Shown here piece by piece: positions 9,537 through 19,270 of a DNA stretch of 64,000 nt. The stretch comes from Pedobacter sp. W3I1 (GTDB lineage: Bacteria > Bacteroidota > Bacteroidia > Sphingobacteriales > Sphingobacteriaceae), in assembly GCF_030816015.1 (NCBI RefSeq), contig NZ_JAUSXN010000001.1:4278001-4342000 (forward strand), in the 5' to 3' direction. Made by a program: the position numbers and the translations under genes. The first letter of the stretch is position 1, and every line of letters begins with the position of its first letter. The notes under the pieces are model-generated. The model was not told the origin of the DNA and did no database searches. It was given only the letters and a program-made list of their open reading frames with translations.

Positions 9537-10167
9537 AATTAATGTTGATATCCCAGCCTACAAAAACCAGACTTGATGGATCAGGATGTAAATATAAACG
9601 AAGCGTAACCTAGATTTCCGTTGTATATTGATGCATAACATTAGTATTTTAACCAACCCGCCCAATCTGTGCTTTTGGTGTAGCGGATTGGAAAACTAAA
9701 AAGTAAACCGGGCCTTAAGCGAGCTTACAGAAGGTAATTTATTTTCAGGATTGTTTTTTGGCAAAAAAAACATGCTGATCCCGATGATTCGTGAAGGCAT
9801 AACGACGAGCTTAAAAACAAGCCCATAGTTATCGTTATTTAAAATTTAATAAACTGAGGTAAAATCAATCCCAATCAGGGCAATACCTAATTTATTTTGT
9901 TGTATGGCAGGTACTTGTTAATATCTGGAAGCTACCAGATAAAAAAGAAGCATAAAAACACAGGGGTTCTTATTCATGCTCATAGATTATCTGTCTTCAA
10001 AAACTGAACAACCCATCAGCTGGAAGAATTTTAATCATTTAATGTGTGCTGAGATTGACGACCGGAGGGACCTGTTTTATTGAAATATACTATCTATACG
10101 CCTGAATAAAACCTCCAAACATCTTTCTATAATCAACTGTTATGATTGTTATATTCATCTTGATAAC
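9537..10167. other. Intergenic stretch without a recognisable gene
   Basis: About 630 bases upstream of both the GH43 gene (minus) and the TPR-like gene (plus). I see only a weak repeat fragment near 9770-9810 (CATGCTGATCCCGATGATTCG), related to the core of the MITE-like element, and no convincing ORF. Confidence 0.6.
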
Positions 10168-10578
10168 ATGAGCAGTAAAAGAATCCGGGAAGCGACGTAT
10201 TTTGAATTGGGCAGACAGGCCGAACGAGATGGACAGCTAAAAGAGGCTGTTAAGCAATATCTGCTTTTGCTAAAGCGCAATCCTGCCCATATTGATGCAA
10301 ACAACCGGCTGATCATGACTTATAGAAAACTACATGAGTACTCTAAAGAAATTTCACTGATTAAAAAAGCAATCCATGCGCTCGAGCAGGAAATTGAAAC
10401 GCAGCAGCAGCATTATATTGAGGAAAATCCCGCAAAAGCAAGAGATACGAGAGAACTTGCGATAAGCCTGGGGCTACTTGGTAAAAAAGGACTTCCGGTC
10501 ATTGAAAATGAGATCATCAAAAGGTGGCAAAAAAGATTGCCTGTAGTGCAAAAAAAGCTCGAGCGGATCAAACATTAA
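10168..10578 (+). CDS. Small TPR-like helical protein of unknown function
   Basis: A 136-residue soluble protein, no signal peptide. Residues about 8-70 look like two tetratricopeptide-type helix pairs: YFELGRQAERDGQLKEAVKQY and a NPAHIDANNRLIMTYRKL block. The rest is strongly charged and helical, with a Lys/Arg-rich end (QKKLERIKH). TPR proteins usually bind partners; no partner is evident. The gene ends 4 bases inside the convergent DUF72 gene, so the two tails overlap. The ATG at 10168 is in frame with the whole similarity and is the only good start. Confidence 0.7.
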   Translation: MSSKRIREATYFELGRQAERDGQLKEAVKQYLLLLKRNPAHIDANNRLIMTYRKLHEYSKEISLIKKAIHALEQEIETQQQHYIEENPAKARDTRELAISLGLLGKKGLPVIENEIIKRWQKRLPVVQKKLERIKH

Positions 10579-11351
10579 ATAAGATCCCTGACAAAATCTC
10601 TTAAGGTGTTAAAGTTTCCATAGGCATCCCCCATTGTATTGTTAAAATAAACAAAAACTTGTTTTTTTTCCGATAACCAATCAACAATATAACTCGCATA
10701 TTCGGCAAGCACATCTTCAGGATAACTGCCCCTATAATTGCCACCTGGTCCGTGAAACCTCAGGTAACGAAAATCGCTATCGGTGTCATCTAAGGCGCTT
10801 GGTGCAGCCCCCTTATCGTGAGTGACCATGCCAAGGCAATTTTCCGCCAGTAACTCCATAACCTCTTCCACATAAAGTGAAGCATGCCTGAATTCCAATG
10901 CAATCTTCCACTTATTTTCCGGATCAAACTCGCGAAGACTCGTCATTAAACGAGAGAGCTGGGGAAAATCGGCTATTCTTATACTTGGTGGAAACTGAAC
11001 CAGGATACATCCCCTTTTATGACCAGCATTAGCGATTACTTCCATAAACTTCGCGATATCCGCAGTATCAAACCCCAACTTCGGAGAATGAGTAATACCC
11101 TTAAAAAGTTTAAAGGTAAAGCGAAAATCATCCGGAACCTCTTCACTCCATTTTTTTACCGTGGAGGCCATCGGAATTTTATAAAACGAGCTATTAATTT
11201 CGATGCTATTCATCAACGAGCCATAATAGCACAATCTAGACCGTTCCCTGAATTCCTCGGGATAATGCAGTTTATTGGGCACAGGCAATAGCAGTCCACT
11301 TGTACCAGCGTAATAACCTTCTATTTTTTGATCCATTTTATAAACAAACAT
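10575..11351 (-). CDS. DUF72 (YecE-like) TIM-barrel family protein
   Basis: A 258-residue protein matching the DUF72 family: YYAGTSGLLLP near the N-terminus, a YCYYGSLMNSIEINSSFYKIP block (written in part; residues about 40-60), FTFKLFKGITHSPKL, LVQFPPSI, KIALEFRHASLY and a closing VYFNNTMGDAYGNF motif. DUF72 proteins have a TIM-barrel fold close to sugar isomerases and endonuclease IV, but their reaction is not established. A start at the second Met, MDQKIEG (11336), gives a more typical N-terminus than 11351. It is convergent with the TPR-like gene and upstream of nothing on its strand before 11762. Confidence 0.88.
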   Translation of the reverse strand: MFVYKMDQKIEGYYAGTSGLLLPVPNKLHYPEEFRERSRLCYYGSLMNSIEINSSFYKIPMASTVKKWSEEVPDDFRFTFKLFKGITHSPKLGFDTADIAKFMEVIANAGHKRGCILVQFPPSIRIADFPQLSRLMTSLREFDPENKWKIALEFRHASLYVEEVMELLAENCLGMVTHDKGAAPSALDDTDSDFRYLRFHGPGGNYRGSYPEDVLAEYASYIVDWLSEKKQVFVYFNNTMGDAYGNFNTLRDFVRDLI

Positions 11352-11761
11352 TATAAAATGCCAAATTGTTGCGTATAACCGTCTGAATAGGCTATTTTGT
11401 TAATAAATAGCACATCAATAGTTAAAGGATGGATTTCGGAAAGAAAGAATTATTAAAAAAATTGATTCTGTTACTTTTCTGAATTCTCACCCAAGAAGTA
11501 AATACGTTCAATCCCCTTCACTTTTGGCTGAGTGATGCTTACCTGGTCTCATTGATTAGCCAATAAAGCCAATTGTTATTTAATGTTTTATCTTGTCTTG
11601 TGTTCTTACTACTCCTTAACCTGGATGCACCTAGTAAAATACCAGTTAATATTAGGTATCTGTTAGCTAAAATAAACTTATAGATAGCAGAAATTTCCTC
11701 CTAATTTTATAAAAATTTAGTAAACGTATAGCTCAGCGTTTATTAATGAAAATGATTAAAT
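11352..11761. other. Intergenic leader region upstream of the GH127/146 gene
   Basis: About 410 AT-rich bases between divergent genes. I see no ORF, no repeat copy and no clear hairpin; it should contain the promoters of both neighbours. Confidence 0.5.
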
Positions 11762-14700
11762 ATGAAAATGTACACATTGATCTTGCGTTCGCTATTATTT
11801 TTTGTTTTGACCCAAACCGTTATTAATGCCAGGGCCCAAAATGGCGATCAGATATTAGATGGAATTGGAGAAACAGGAATGATTGCACGTTATGTATTTA
11901 ACGGAGACGTTAAAGACTGGTCTCGTAATAATTTACATGGGAAATATGAAGGCAATAATATAAAATTTGTTACCGATAGTAAATTTGGAAAAGTTTTGTC
12001 ACTTTCCGGAGAAAACAATTCTTTTATCACGCTTCCGGCAGAAACCTTTACAGATCTTGAATCGATTAGCATTTCAGGATGGATATATTTACGTTCAGAT
12101 AAACCCGGGCAACGCTTTTTTGATTTTGGAATTAACCCTAACAAACATTTCTTTGCAGCACCGGTTGGAACAATTACAAAGAAAGGATATCAGGCTTTTA
12201 TAACCTCAGATAATAAAGATGGTGCAAGCTCTTCTTCTATAGCATTGAACAAGTGGGTGTATCTTACAATTGTTATAGATGTACCCTCAAAAACTATGGT
12301 GAGTTATGTGGATAGTAAACCTGTTAGCGAAACAAAAGATATTCCTTCCGATTTAACTACGATAATTGGTCAGCAAAAAGGAGATTCAAAGTTTTTTTAT
12401 ATTGGGAAATCATTATTAAAAGGCGACCCAAATCTTAACGCGATGATACACGACTTTCGCATTTACCGCGTTCCCTTAAGCAGCAGGCAAATAAATAAAA
12501 TTTACAACAATTCACTTAATAACAGTCAGGAAAGTGCCGTAAATGTTGGTAAAACTGAGGATAATTTGCAACATTTTACTTCAGATCAACCTCAACTCTA
12601 TAATGCATATTTAATAAAGGTAGATGATGTAGAAGTAGAAACTGAGGTCGGGAATTTACCAAGACTACCTGCCTTTGTAAAAGGGATTTATAAAGACCAG
12701 GTTAAAGGGCCCAAAGTACGCGTAATATGGCCATCAGATTTGGACAATTCTGCGGTTCTTAAGCCGGGAAAATACACAGTTACAGGCCGCATTGCAGGAA
12801 CAGATTTTCAACCAAAAGCACTTGTAACCATAAAAAAAGCAAACAAATTGGCTTTACCGGCTTCAAAACTAGAACCTTTTAACCTGGATCAGGTAGAACT
12901 AGGCGACGATGCATCAGGCCACAAAACCCAATTTATCGAAAACCGCGATAAGTTTATAAACACACTTGTTAAAACCGATCCCAATTCCTTTTTATATATG
13001 TTTCGTCAGGCTTTCGGACAAAAGCAACCAGCAGGAACAAAACCTTTGGGCGTTTGGGATAGCGAGGATACTAAGTTGAGGGGACATGCCACCGGTCATT
13101 ACCTTTCTGCCATTGCTCAGGCCTATGCAAGTACAGGATACGACAAAACTCTTCAGGCAAATTTCCATAAAAAAATAAATTATATGGTTGATGTTCTGTA
13201 TGATTTATCTCAATTATCTGGAAAACCAAAAACAGCCGGCAGCACCAGTGTTTACGATCCAACTGCTGTTCCCTTTGGTCCTGGGAAATCAGCATATGAT
13301 TCTGATTTAAGTGAAACAGGCATTCGCAACGACTATTGGAATTGGGGAAAAGGATTTATTAGTGCTTATCCTCCCGATCAATTTATTATGTTAGAGAAAG
13401 GAGCAAAATACGGTGGACAAAAGACCCAGGTTTGGGCTCCTTATTACACCTTGCACAAAATTTTAGCTGGCTTAATTGATGTATATCAGGTTACCGGAAA
13501 CAAAAAATCGCTCGAAATAGCAACCCATATGAGCGATTGGGTTTACGCCCGTTTGAGCCAGCTGCCAAAAGAAATCCTGATCAAAATGTGGAACACTTAT
13601 ATCGCTGGCGAATATGGCGGCATGAACGATTCGATGGCTCGTTTGTATCAAATTACCGGTGATCAGAAATACTTAAGAACAGCTCAATTATTTGATAATG
13701 TAAAAGTATTTTTTGGTGATACGAATCATTCACACGGTTTAGCAAAAAATGTTGATTTATTCCGTGGCTTGCACGCTAACCAGCATATCCCCCAAATTGT
13801 TGGAAGTATAGAAATGTACAACGTTTCTCACAATCCGGAATACTATAAAATAGCAGATAACTTCTGGTACAAAACGGTAAATGATTATATGTACAGTATT
13901 GGAGGTGTGGCAGGCGCACGTAACCCGGCAAATGCAGAATGCTTTATAAGTCAACCCTCAACTTTGTATGAAAACGGTTTCTCGGATGGAGGGCAGAACG
14001 AAACCTGTGCTACTTATAATATGTTAAAATTAACCAGCGACTTGTTTCTTTTTGATCAACGCGGAGAATTAATGGATTACTATGAGCGCGGTTTATACAA
14101 TCATATTCTGGCTTCTGTAGCAAAAGATAACCCGGCTAATACCTATCATGTGCCGCTTAGGCCAGGTTCTGTTAAGCAATTTAGCAACGCCGATATGACT
14201 GGTTTTACTTGCTGCAACGGTACAGCAATCGAAAGTAGTACAAAACTTCAAAACACCATTTATTTTAAGAGTAAAGACAATAAAGGACTTTATGTAAATC
14301 TCTACATTCCATCCACACTAAAATGGAAAGAACGCAATGTTACGCTTGTGCAGAAAACGAACTTCCCAAAAGAAGATCATACCAGTTTAACCATTCACGG
14401 TAGTGGGAAATTTGAAATTAACGTGAGGGTACCTGGATGGGCAACTAAAGGTTTTTTTGTAAAAATTAATGGTAAAGAAGAAAAATTTGAAGCTGAGCCT
14501 GGCAGCTACCTGAAAATAAACCGAAATTGGAAAAACGGGGATGTTATAGAATTGAAAATGCCCTTCCAATTTCATCTGGATCCAGTAATGGATCAGCAAA
14601 ATATAGCGAGTTTATTTTATGGCCCAATATTGCTTGCAGCTCAGGAACCAAATGCAAGAAAAGATTGGCACAAAATAACGCTGGATGCAGAAGACATCAG

Positions 14701-14830
14701 CAAATCGATAAAAGGCAATCCCGAACAACTAGAATTCACAATCGGGGATGTTGTTTTTAAACCTTTTTACGAAACTTATGGCCGCCACTCCGTCTACCTT
14801 GATTTTACGTTAAAACAAGCCAATAACTAG
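11762..14830 (+). CDS. Secreted beta-L-arabinofuranosidase-like enzyme, GH127/GH146 (DUF1680) with LamG and Big_4 domains
   Basis: A 1022-residue protein with a Sec signal (about 1-25, ending ARAQ). Residues about 35-255 are a LamG/concanavalin domain, about 275-365 an Ig-like domain of the Big_4 kind (VIWPSDLDNSAVLKPGKYTV), and about 370-1020 the DUF1680 catalytic region. The zinc/cysteine site known from HypBA1 is intact: Glu747 and Cys749 in NETCATYNMLKLT and Cys817-Cys818 in TCCNGTAIES; by analogy Cys817 is the nucleophile, and the acid/base should be Glu737 or Glu726. These enzymes remove terminal beta-L-arabinofuranose. The partner GH43 gene lies 2.2 kb upstream on the other strand, and both proteins share a LamG architecture. 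GH127 and GH146 cannot be separated by eye. Confidence 0.92.
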   Translation: MKMYTLILRSLLFFVLTQTVINARAQNGDQILDGIGETGMIARYVFNGDVKDWSRNNLHGKYEGNNIKFVTDSKFGKVLSLSGENNSFITLPAETFTDLESISISGWIYLRSDKPGQRFFDFGINPNKHFFAAPVGTITKKGYQAFITSDNKDGASSSSIALNKWVYLTIVIDVPSKTMVSYVDSKPVSETKDIPSDLTTIIGQQKGDSKFFYIGKSLLKGDPNLNAMIHDFRIYRVPLSSRQINKIYNNSLNNSQESAVNVGKTEDNLQHFTSDQPQLYNAYLIKVDDVEVETEVGNLPRLPAFVKGIYKDQVKGPKVRVIWPSDLDNSAVLKPGKYTVTGRIAGTDFQPKALVTIKKANKLALPASKLEPFNLDQVELGDDASGHKTQFIENRDKFINTLVKTDPNSFLYMFRQAFGQKQPAGTKPLGVWDSEDTKLRGHATGHYLSAIAQAYASTGYDKTLQANFHKKINYMVDVLYDLSQLSGKPKTAGSTSVYDPTAVPFGPGKSAYDSDLSETGIRNDYWNWGKGFISAYPPDQFIMLEKGAKYGGQKTQVWAPYYTLHKILAGLIDVYQVTGNKKSLEIATHMSDWVYARLSQLPKEILIKMWNTYIAGEYGGMNDSMARLYQITGDQKYLRTAQLFDNVKVFFGDTNHSHGLAKNVDLFRGLHANQHIPQIVGSIEMYNVSHNPEYYKIADNFWYKTVNDYMYSIGGVAGARNPANAECFISQPSTLYENGFSDGGQNETCATYNMLKLTSDLFLFDQRGELMDYYERGLYNHILASVAKDNPANTYHVPLRPGSVKQFSNADMTGFTCCNGTAIESSTKLQNTIYFKSKDNKGLYVNLYIPSTLKWKERNVTLVQKTNFPKEDHTSLTIHGSGKFEINVRVPGWATKGFFVKINGKEEKFEAEPGSYLKINRNWKNGDVIELKMPFQFHLDPVMDQQNIASLFYGPILLAAQEPNARKDWHKITLDAEDISKSIKGNPEQLEFTIGDVVFKPFYETYGRHSVYLDFTLKQANN

Positions 14831-14875
14831 GTAATTTTTATTCAAGTATTGAAATTCTTTAGCTGCAGATTTATC

Positions 14876-15005
14876 ATGTTGAGTCTCCCGATGAAAATCG
14901 GGACTAGTAGTCGAAATACAAACAAGTGTATTTAACTATTCCTTCGACAAGCTATCATTTGACAGTTTTCTATAGAGGGGTCATCATTCCCGCGAAGGCC
15001 TATCT
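14876..15005. repeat. REP-like fragment next to MITE copy 2
   Basis: Contains GATGAAAATCGGGACTAGTAGTCGAAA and CCTTCGACAAGCTATC in pieces, related to the fragment at 5883-5985 in the same relative position outside the MITE-like element. Non-coding. Confidence 0.6.
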
Positions 15006-15466
15006 TGTGGACACATCTCTGCTAATTAGATTTGTTTTTAGCCCTTTTCTCTAAGGCGATCGTCATGCTGTCCCGAAGCTTCGGGATCAGCATCTTTCCT
15101 GCTATTAAGTAACTCTAAACACAAATATCGATTTATTACGCTCTTTGCCGCGGGGCAAGGTACTTTGGAGCGCCAAAGTACCCAAAGCGCTTTGTCAATC
15201 CAGCAATGTGGCTTCTCACCGCCCACGCTCATCAAAAAAACAGTGGCACTTCGTTTTGTGTTCAATATCCTTTTAACCTTAAATGCAGCGGATAAGAACA
15301 CAAAACCACTGCGTTTCAGGCTTGGTAGTGCTACTTGTTCTTTTTAACACCTGTTTTTTTGATTCTTCTGCCACTTGGGATTGACGGCGTTCTTCGGTAA
15401 AGACTGTGGTTTATTAAAGCCAGCTAGCATGATGTCCAAACCATCCTAAAAAAAGATGTGTCCACA
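15006..15466. repeat. MITE-like dispersed repeat, copy 2 (inverted relative to copy 1)
   Basis: TGTGGACACATCT at 15006-15018 and its reverse complement at 15454-15466 close the element. Read on the minus strand it aligns end to end with 5301-5882, sharing the TAATAAACCACAGTCTTTACC, AACGCAGTGGTTTTGTGTTC and GCGCTTTGGGTACTTTGGCG blocks. It lacks about 120 bases present in copy 1. An 87-codon ORF on the minus strand inside it is not preserved in copy 1, so I treat the element as non-coding. Confidence 0.8.
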
Positions 15467-15569
15467 CGATAGGCGCAGGCGGGAATCTTAAAGCTTATGG
15501 CATTACGATTATCTGCGATAAGCACTTCGTGGTTCCCAATCATTTACCAATGACAGATTCTAAAATTGG

Positions 15570-15651
15570 CGTCATCTCGACCGAAGCAAATGCGGAGTGG
15601 AGAGATCTTTGGACTATGTTAAAAGATCTCTCCACTGCGGTCGAGATGACG
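15570..15651. repeat. Palindromic REP-like element (CGTCATCTCGACCG type)
   Basis: Near-perfect inverted repeat: CGTCATCTCGACCG at 15570-15583 pairs with 15638-15651, and GCGGAGTGGAGAGATCTTT pairs with AAAGATCTCTCCACTGC in the centre. It could fold into a long hairpin. Such elements are common between genes in Sphingobacteriaceae. Confidence 0.75.
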
Positions 15652-15737
15652 ATTTATCTTACCTGTCACCCAACTCCTCTGTTTTTCGCCAAAAAACTGA
15701 CCTCTGGGAATGACGATTCTTCGCGGATTATTATCTA

Positions 15738-15879
15738 TTAAAATCCCTTGTCATTTATATTGATTTTTATAACATAAATTAGCCCTACCATTGATAGATT
15801 GCATAAGAAAGGTCGTCATTGCGAGGAGGAACGACGAAGCAATCTTTCCTGCCAGTGATTCTGATATAAAGATTGCTTC
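15738..15879. repeat. Palindromic REP-like element (CGTCATTGCGAGG type)
   Basis: CGTCATTGCGAGG at 15814-15826 followed by GAAGCAATCTT (15836-15846) with its complement at 15869-15879. The left flank, TGTCATTTATATTGATTTTTATA near 15750, reappears inverted beside the second copy at 29890-29915, so the unit is larger than the hairpin. The rest up to 16223 holds no gene. Confidence 0.7.
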
Positions 15880-16223
15880 CCCGAAAAACAGGCCAGGCTG
15901 TCGGCTGAAAAAGCCTTCTCGCATCCCTTGAACATTATGATAGGCAAATGACCCCTCATTCGTGGAAAAGATAGGGATAAATATTTTTCATAGTTTACCA
16001 CTCCTCAAGTAAATTGATCTCCCATCTGGTTCAATGATTCTATCATAAATGAATTTTCTAATCAGAACTGCCTTATTTACAAATAGTTCAACAGGGCTGT
16101 AAACGATTGGAATTGATAGCTTGTTAAAACCTGCCGGATTTTGGAATGTTTAACTTATAGAATAGAGCGTAATTGAACAGATGAATGTAGCTGAAGAGAT
16201 GAAATTGAAAATAGATTTTCAGC

Positions 16224-19052
16224 GTGAAGACAAGACGTATGGCAAAGCGGAGTACAAATAGAGTCGATAGTGGCGCCATGCCCGAGCATGTTGATCCAAT
16301 GCTGTGTACATTGGTCAAAGCCCCTGTTGAAAATGAAGAATACCTGTATGAAATCAAATGGGACGGCTACCGGATCATTTCAAAGGTAGAGAACGGAAAA
16401 ATCAGGATGAATTCACGCAGCGGTTTGGATTATACCAAAAAATACCCGCTGATTGCCGAAGCCCTGGAAAACCTCGGTCATGAGCTAATGATCGACGGTG
16501 AGATAGTGGTATTGAATGAAGAAGGCAAACCTGATTTCGATGCCTTGCAGCTCTATAATGGCAAACGTTCACCGATTCGTTATTGCGTTTTCGATCTGCT
16601 GTTTCTGGATGGAAATAATCTGATGGAATTGCCACTTTTTCAGCGCAAAGAACTGCTGGAGACACTGGTAAAAAACGATGAAACTTTTCTGTTTAGCGAG
16701 AGTTTTGAGGATGGCAAGGAACTGTATGAAAATGCACTCCAGGATAATCTGGAAGGAATTGTCGCCAAAAAAAAGCACAGCCCTTATGTGCCCGGAGACC
16801 GGAGCTACAACTGGCTTAAAGTACCGACACGTAAACGGCAGGAATTCGTAATTGGAGGCTGGTCGGAGTCTGATAAGTCACGTTCATTCCGCGCCCTGCT
16901 GTTTGGTGCTTATGAAAACGGCAAACTCCACTGGATCGGCAGATCAGGCGGAGGCTACAAACAATCAGAAATGCCAGGCATATTAAAAATGCTCCAGGCA
17001 GTTGAAACCGAAAAATCGCCTTTTGTTAATGAGATCCTGGATACCAAAGGCGCCAAGACCCATTATGTGAAACCAACACTGGTGGCCAATTTTGAATTTG
17101 CGACCTGGACAAAATCTGGCAGGATCAGAAAACCCGCTACTTTTTTGGGTTTCCGAAAAGACAAAAACCCCAAAGATGTGGTACGGGAAGTACCCAAAGA
17201 GGCGGATCAGGTAGAAGCCATTATTGTAGAACAAACAACACCTTACGAGTATGATCAAAATCAAAGCAGAAACGGCTATACGCCTGATGATCCTGCTCAA
17301 CAAAATGCCGGCAAATCAGAATTGGAAACCTATCGGCAAAAGCGATCTTTTAATCAGACACCTGAGCCGCAAGGCGGCAATACGGACAGCGAAAAGCTGA
17401 TCTTCGTTGTTCAGAAACATGACGCTTCGCACCTACACTATGATTTCCGGCTTGAAATGCGTGGGGTACTTAAATCATGGGCAGTTCCCAAAGGACCTTC
17501 CATGAATCCAAAAGACCACCGCCTGGCCATGGCGGTTGAAGATCACCCGTATGACTATAAAGATTTCGAAGGCATTATTCCCGAAGGCCAGTATGGCGGC
17601 GGTACTGTCCTCGTTTGGGATAACAGAACTTATGAACCAGCCGAAAAGATCAAAGGCAAAAGCGCGCAGGAACACTGGTTGCTCTCCCACTATTATAAGA
17701 ATTCATTAAGCATCATTCTTCACGGAAAAAAACTCAAAGGGGAATTTAACCTCACGCGCATTAAAGAAGAGGAAGAAGGACGGAACTCATGGCTGTTGAC
17801 CAAAGTTAAAGATGGTCATGAACTGCAAATGGACATTACCAAAAAAGACCGCTCCGTAATTTCGGGAAACACATTACTGGAAGTAGCCGTAGACAATCAT
17901 TCAAAGGTCTGGCAAAGCAACCGTACTACACATCTTGATCAGCCGGAAGAAAATGATAAGGAGTCATTAAACCCCGAACAATTGGATGAAGATGAGCACA
18001 CTCAAACCAGCTCGAAGCCGCAGCATAAACATCAGACCGTAGGCGAACTCTTTCCAAAATCTAAAAACAAAAGATCAACCCGGGGCCTGCTGTCGAAAGA
18101 GAGCAATTGGTGCAAGGTCTTTGAAGAAAAGATCAAATCGGAAGGCACAATCGAAGTAGAAAAACAAAGCCTCCAGTTGACCAACATAGAAAAAAAGCTT
18201 TGGAAAAGCACTAACAAAGCGCAACTGATTAATTATTACAATAGTGTAGCTGCTTACGTTCTGCCTTACCTGAAAAACCGGCCATTGTTCCTGCACATTA
18301 AAAATCTTTCTGCACAGGCACCTGGCTTTTACATCAAAGATATGGAAGGACATCAACCAGACTTCCTCGATATATTTTCCACTAAACGTAAACACAAAGT
18401 TGCAGGCAAGGCCAATCTGATCGATTATGCGGTATGCAATAACCTTCCTGCACTGATATGGCTGATTAACCTGGGTTGTGTAGACTTGAATCCCTGGAAT
18501 TCAACTACAAAAAACCCCTTGGAACCCGATTTCATTGCAATTGACCTTGATCCCTCAGATGAGGACTTTAAAAAGACTGTTAAAACAGCCCTTGCAGCAA
18601 AGGAGTACTTTGATGAGCACAAGCTTACTGCCTTTGTTAAAACTTCGGGCAAAACGGGAATCCATATTTTTATCCCCTGCAAGGGCTTCAGCTTTCCGCA
18701 GGCCCGCAACCTGGCTGAACACATCTGCGCTGAAATCCAGAAACGTGTGCCAAAAATCGCTACAATAGAAGTTTCCATTGATCATCGTGGAAATAAACTG
18801 TTCGTAGACTTTTCCCAAAACGATGAAGCCGATACGCTGGCCTGCGCCTATTCAGTGCGTCCCGCCAAATTACCAACGGTCTCAACCCCTCTGGAATGGG
18901 ACGAACTAACACTAAAGCTAAAACCTACCGACTTTACAATTGATACCATCAATGCCAGGTTATTGGAAAAAGGTGATCTTTGGACAGACCTTTTGGACAA
19001 AAAAATCACAGCCAGGAATACCAAAATCCTAAAAAAATTACTTGAGGCATGA
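16224..19052 (+). CDS. ligD: LigD: multifunctional ATP-dependent DNA ligase of bacterial NHEJ
   Basis: A 942-residue protein with the order ligase - phosphoesterase - polymerase. Residues about 20-330 are the ATP-dependent ligase, with Lys45 in YEIKWDGYR as the AMP-accepting lysine. About 375-540 is the 3'-phosphoesterase (HDASHLHYDFRLE at 399-411; HPYDY, EGIIPEGQYG). About 640-930 is the primase/polymerase with Asp774 and Asp776 in AIDLDPSDED. An acidic, Gln-rich linker joins the last two. LigD with Ku repairs double-strand breaks by end joining, in the cytoplasm. The frame opens with a GTG at 16224; the ATG at 16239 (MAKRSTNR) is an equally likely start. No ku gene is within the window. Confidence 0.95.
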   Translation: MKTRRMAKRSTNRVDSGAMPEHVDPMLCTLVKAPVENEEYLYEIKWDGYRIISKVENGKIRMNSRSGLDYTKKYPLIAEALENLGHELMIDGEIVVLNEEGKPDFDALQLYNGKRSPIRYCVFDLLFLDGNNLMELPLFQRKELLETLVKNDETFLFSESFEDGKELYENALQDNLEGIVAKKKHSPYVPGDRSYNWLKVPTRKRQEFVIGGWSESDKSRSFRALLFGAYENGKLHWIGRSGGGYKQSEMPGILKMLQAVETEKSPFVNEILDTKGAKTHYVKPTLVANFEFATWTKSGRIRKPATFLGFRKDKNPKDVVREVPKEADQVEAIIVEQTTPYEYDQNQSRNGYTPDDPAQQNAGKSELETYRQKRSFNQTPEPQGGNTDSEKLIFVVQKHDASHLHYDFRLEMRGVLKSWAVPKGPSMNPKDHRLAMAVEDHPYDYKDFEGIIPEGQYGGGTVLVWDNRTYEPAEKIKGKSAQEHWLLSHYYKNSLSIILHGKKLKGEFNLTRIKEEEEGRNSWLLTKVKDGHELQMDITKKDRSVISGNTLLEVAVDNHSKVWQSNRTTHLDQPEENDKESLNPEQLDEDEHTQTSSKPQHKHQTVGELFPKSKNKRSTRGLLSKESNWCKVFEEKIKSEGTIEVEKQSLQLTNIEKKLWKSTNKAQLINYYNSVAAYVLPYLKNRPLFLHIKNLSAQAPGFYIKDMEGHQPDFLDIFSTKRKHKVAGKANLIDYAVCNNLPALIWLINLGCVDLNPWNSTTKNPLEPDFIAIDLDPSDEDFKKTVKTALAAKEYFDEHKLTAFVKTSGKTGIHIFIPCKGFSFPQARNLAEHICAEIQKRVPKIATIEVSIDHRGNKLFVDFSQNDEADTLACAYSVRPAKLPTVSTPLEWDELTLKLKPTDFTIDTINARLLEKGDLWTDLLDKKITARNTKILKKLLEA

Positions 19053-19221
19053 TCAGATAAACCCCATTTAGCTGAACAACCAGCCAGATTTCACTTAAAT
19101 ACCTGAAAATTTCTAAATTTCTACCGTAGTTATAAATTGCTTCATTAGAGCAATGCGCTGAGGAGCACAAGGGGTATTTTTCAAGCTAACAATTAAAAAT
19201 CAAATTAGTTGATCTGCCTGG

Positions 19222-19266
19222 ATAAAGGATCTTCCCGAGCACAATGATGGCTCAGGAAGATTCTCC
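19222..19266 (-). terminator. Probable terminator behind the SusC/SusD operon
   Basis: An imperfect hairpin (GGATCTTCCCGAGC at 19227-19240 against GCTCAGGAAGATTCTCC at 19250-19266) that, read on the minus strand, is followed by CTTTATCC. It lies just after the minus-strand susD stop. The rest of 19053-19221 shows nothing. Confidence 0.5.
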
Positions 19267-19270
19267 TGGA

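Noticed and set aside
15038..15301. 87-codon ORF on the minus strand inside the MITE-like element
   Set aside because: The frame is not preserved in the other copy (5301-5882), and no start, motif or codon pattern supports it.
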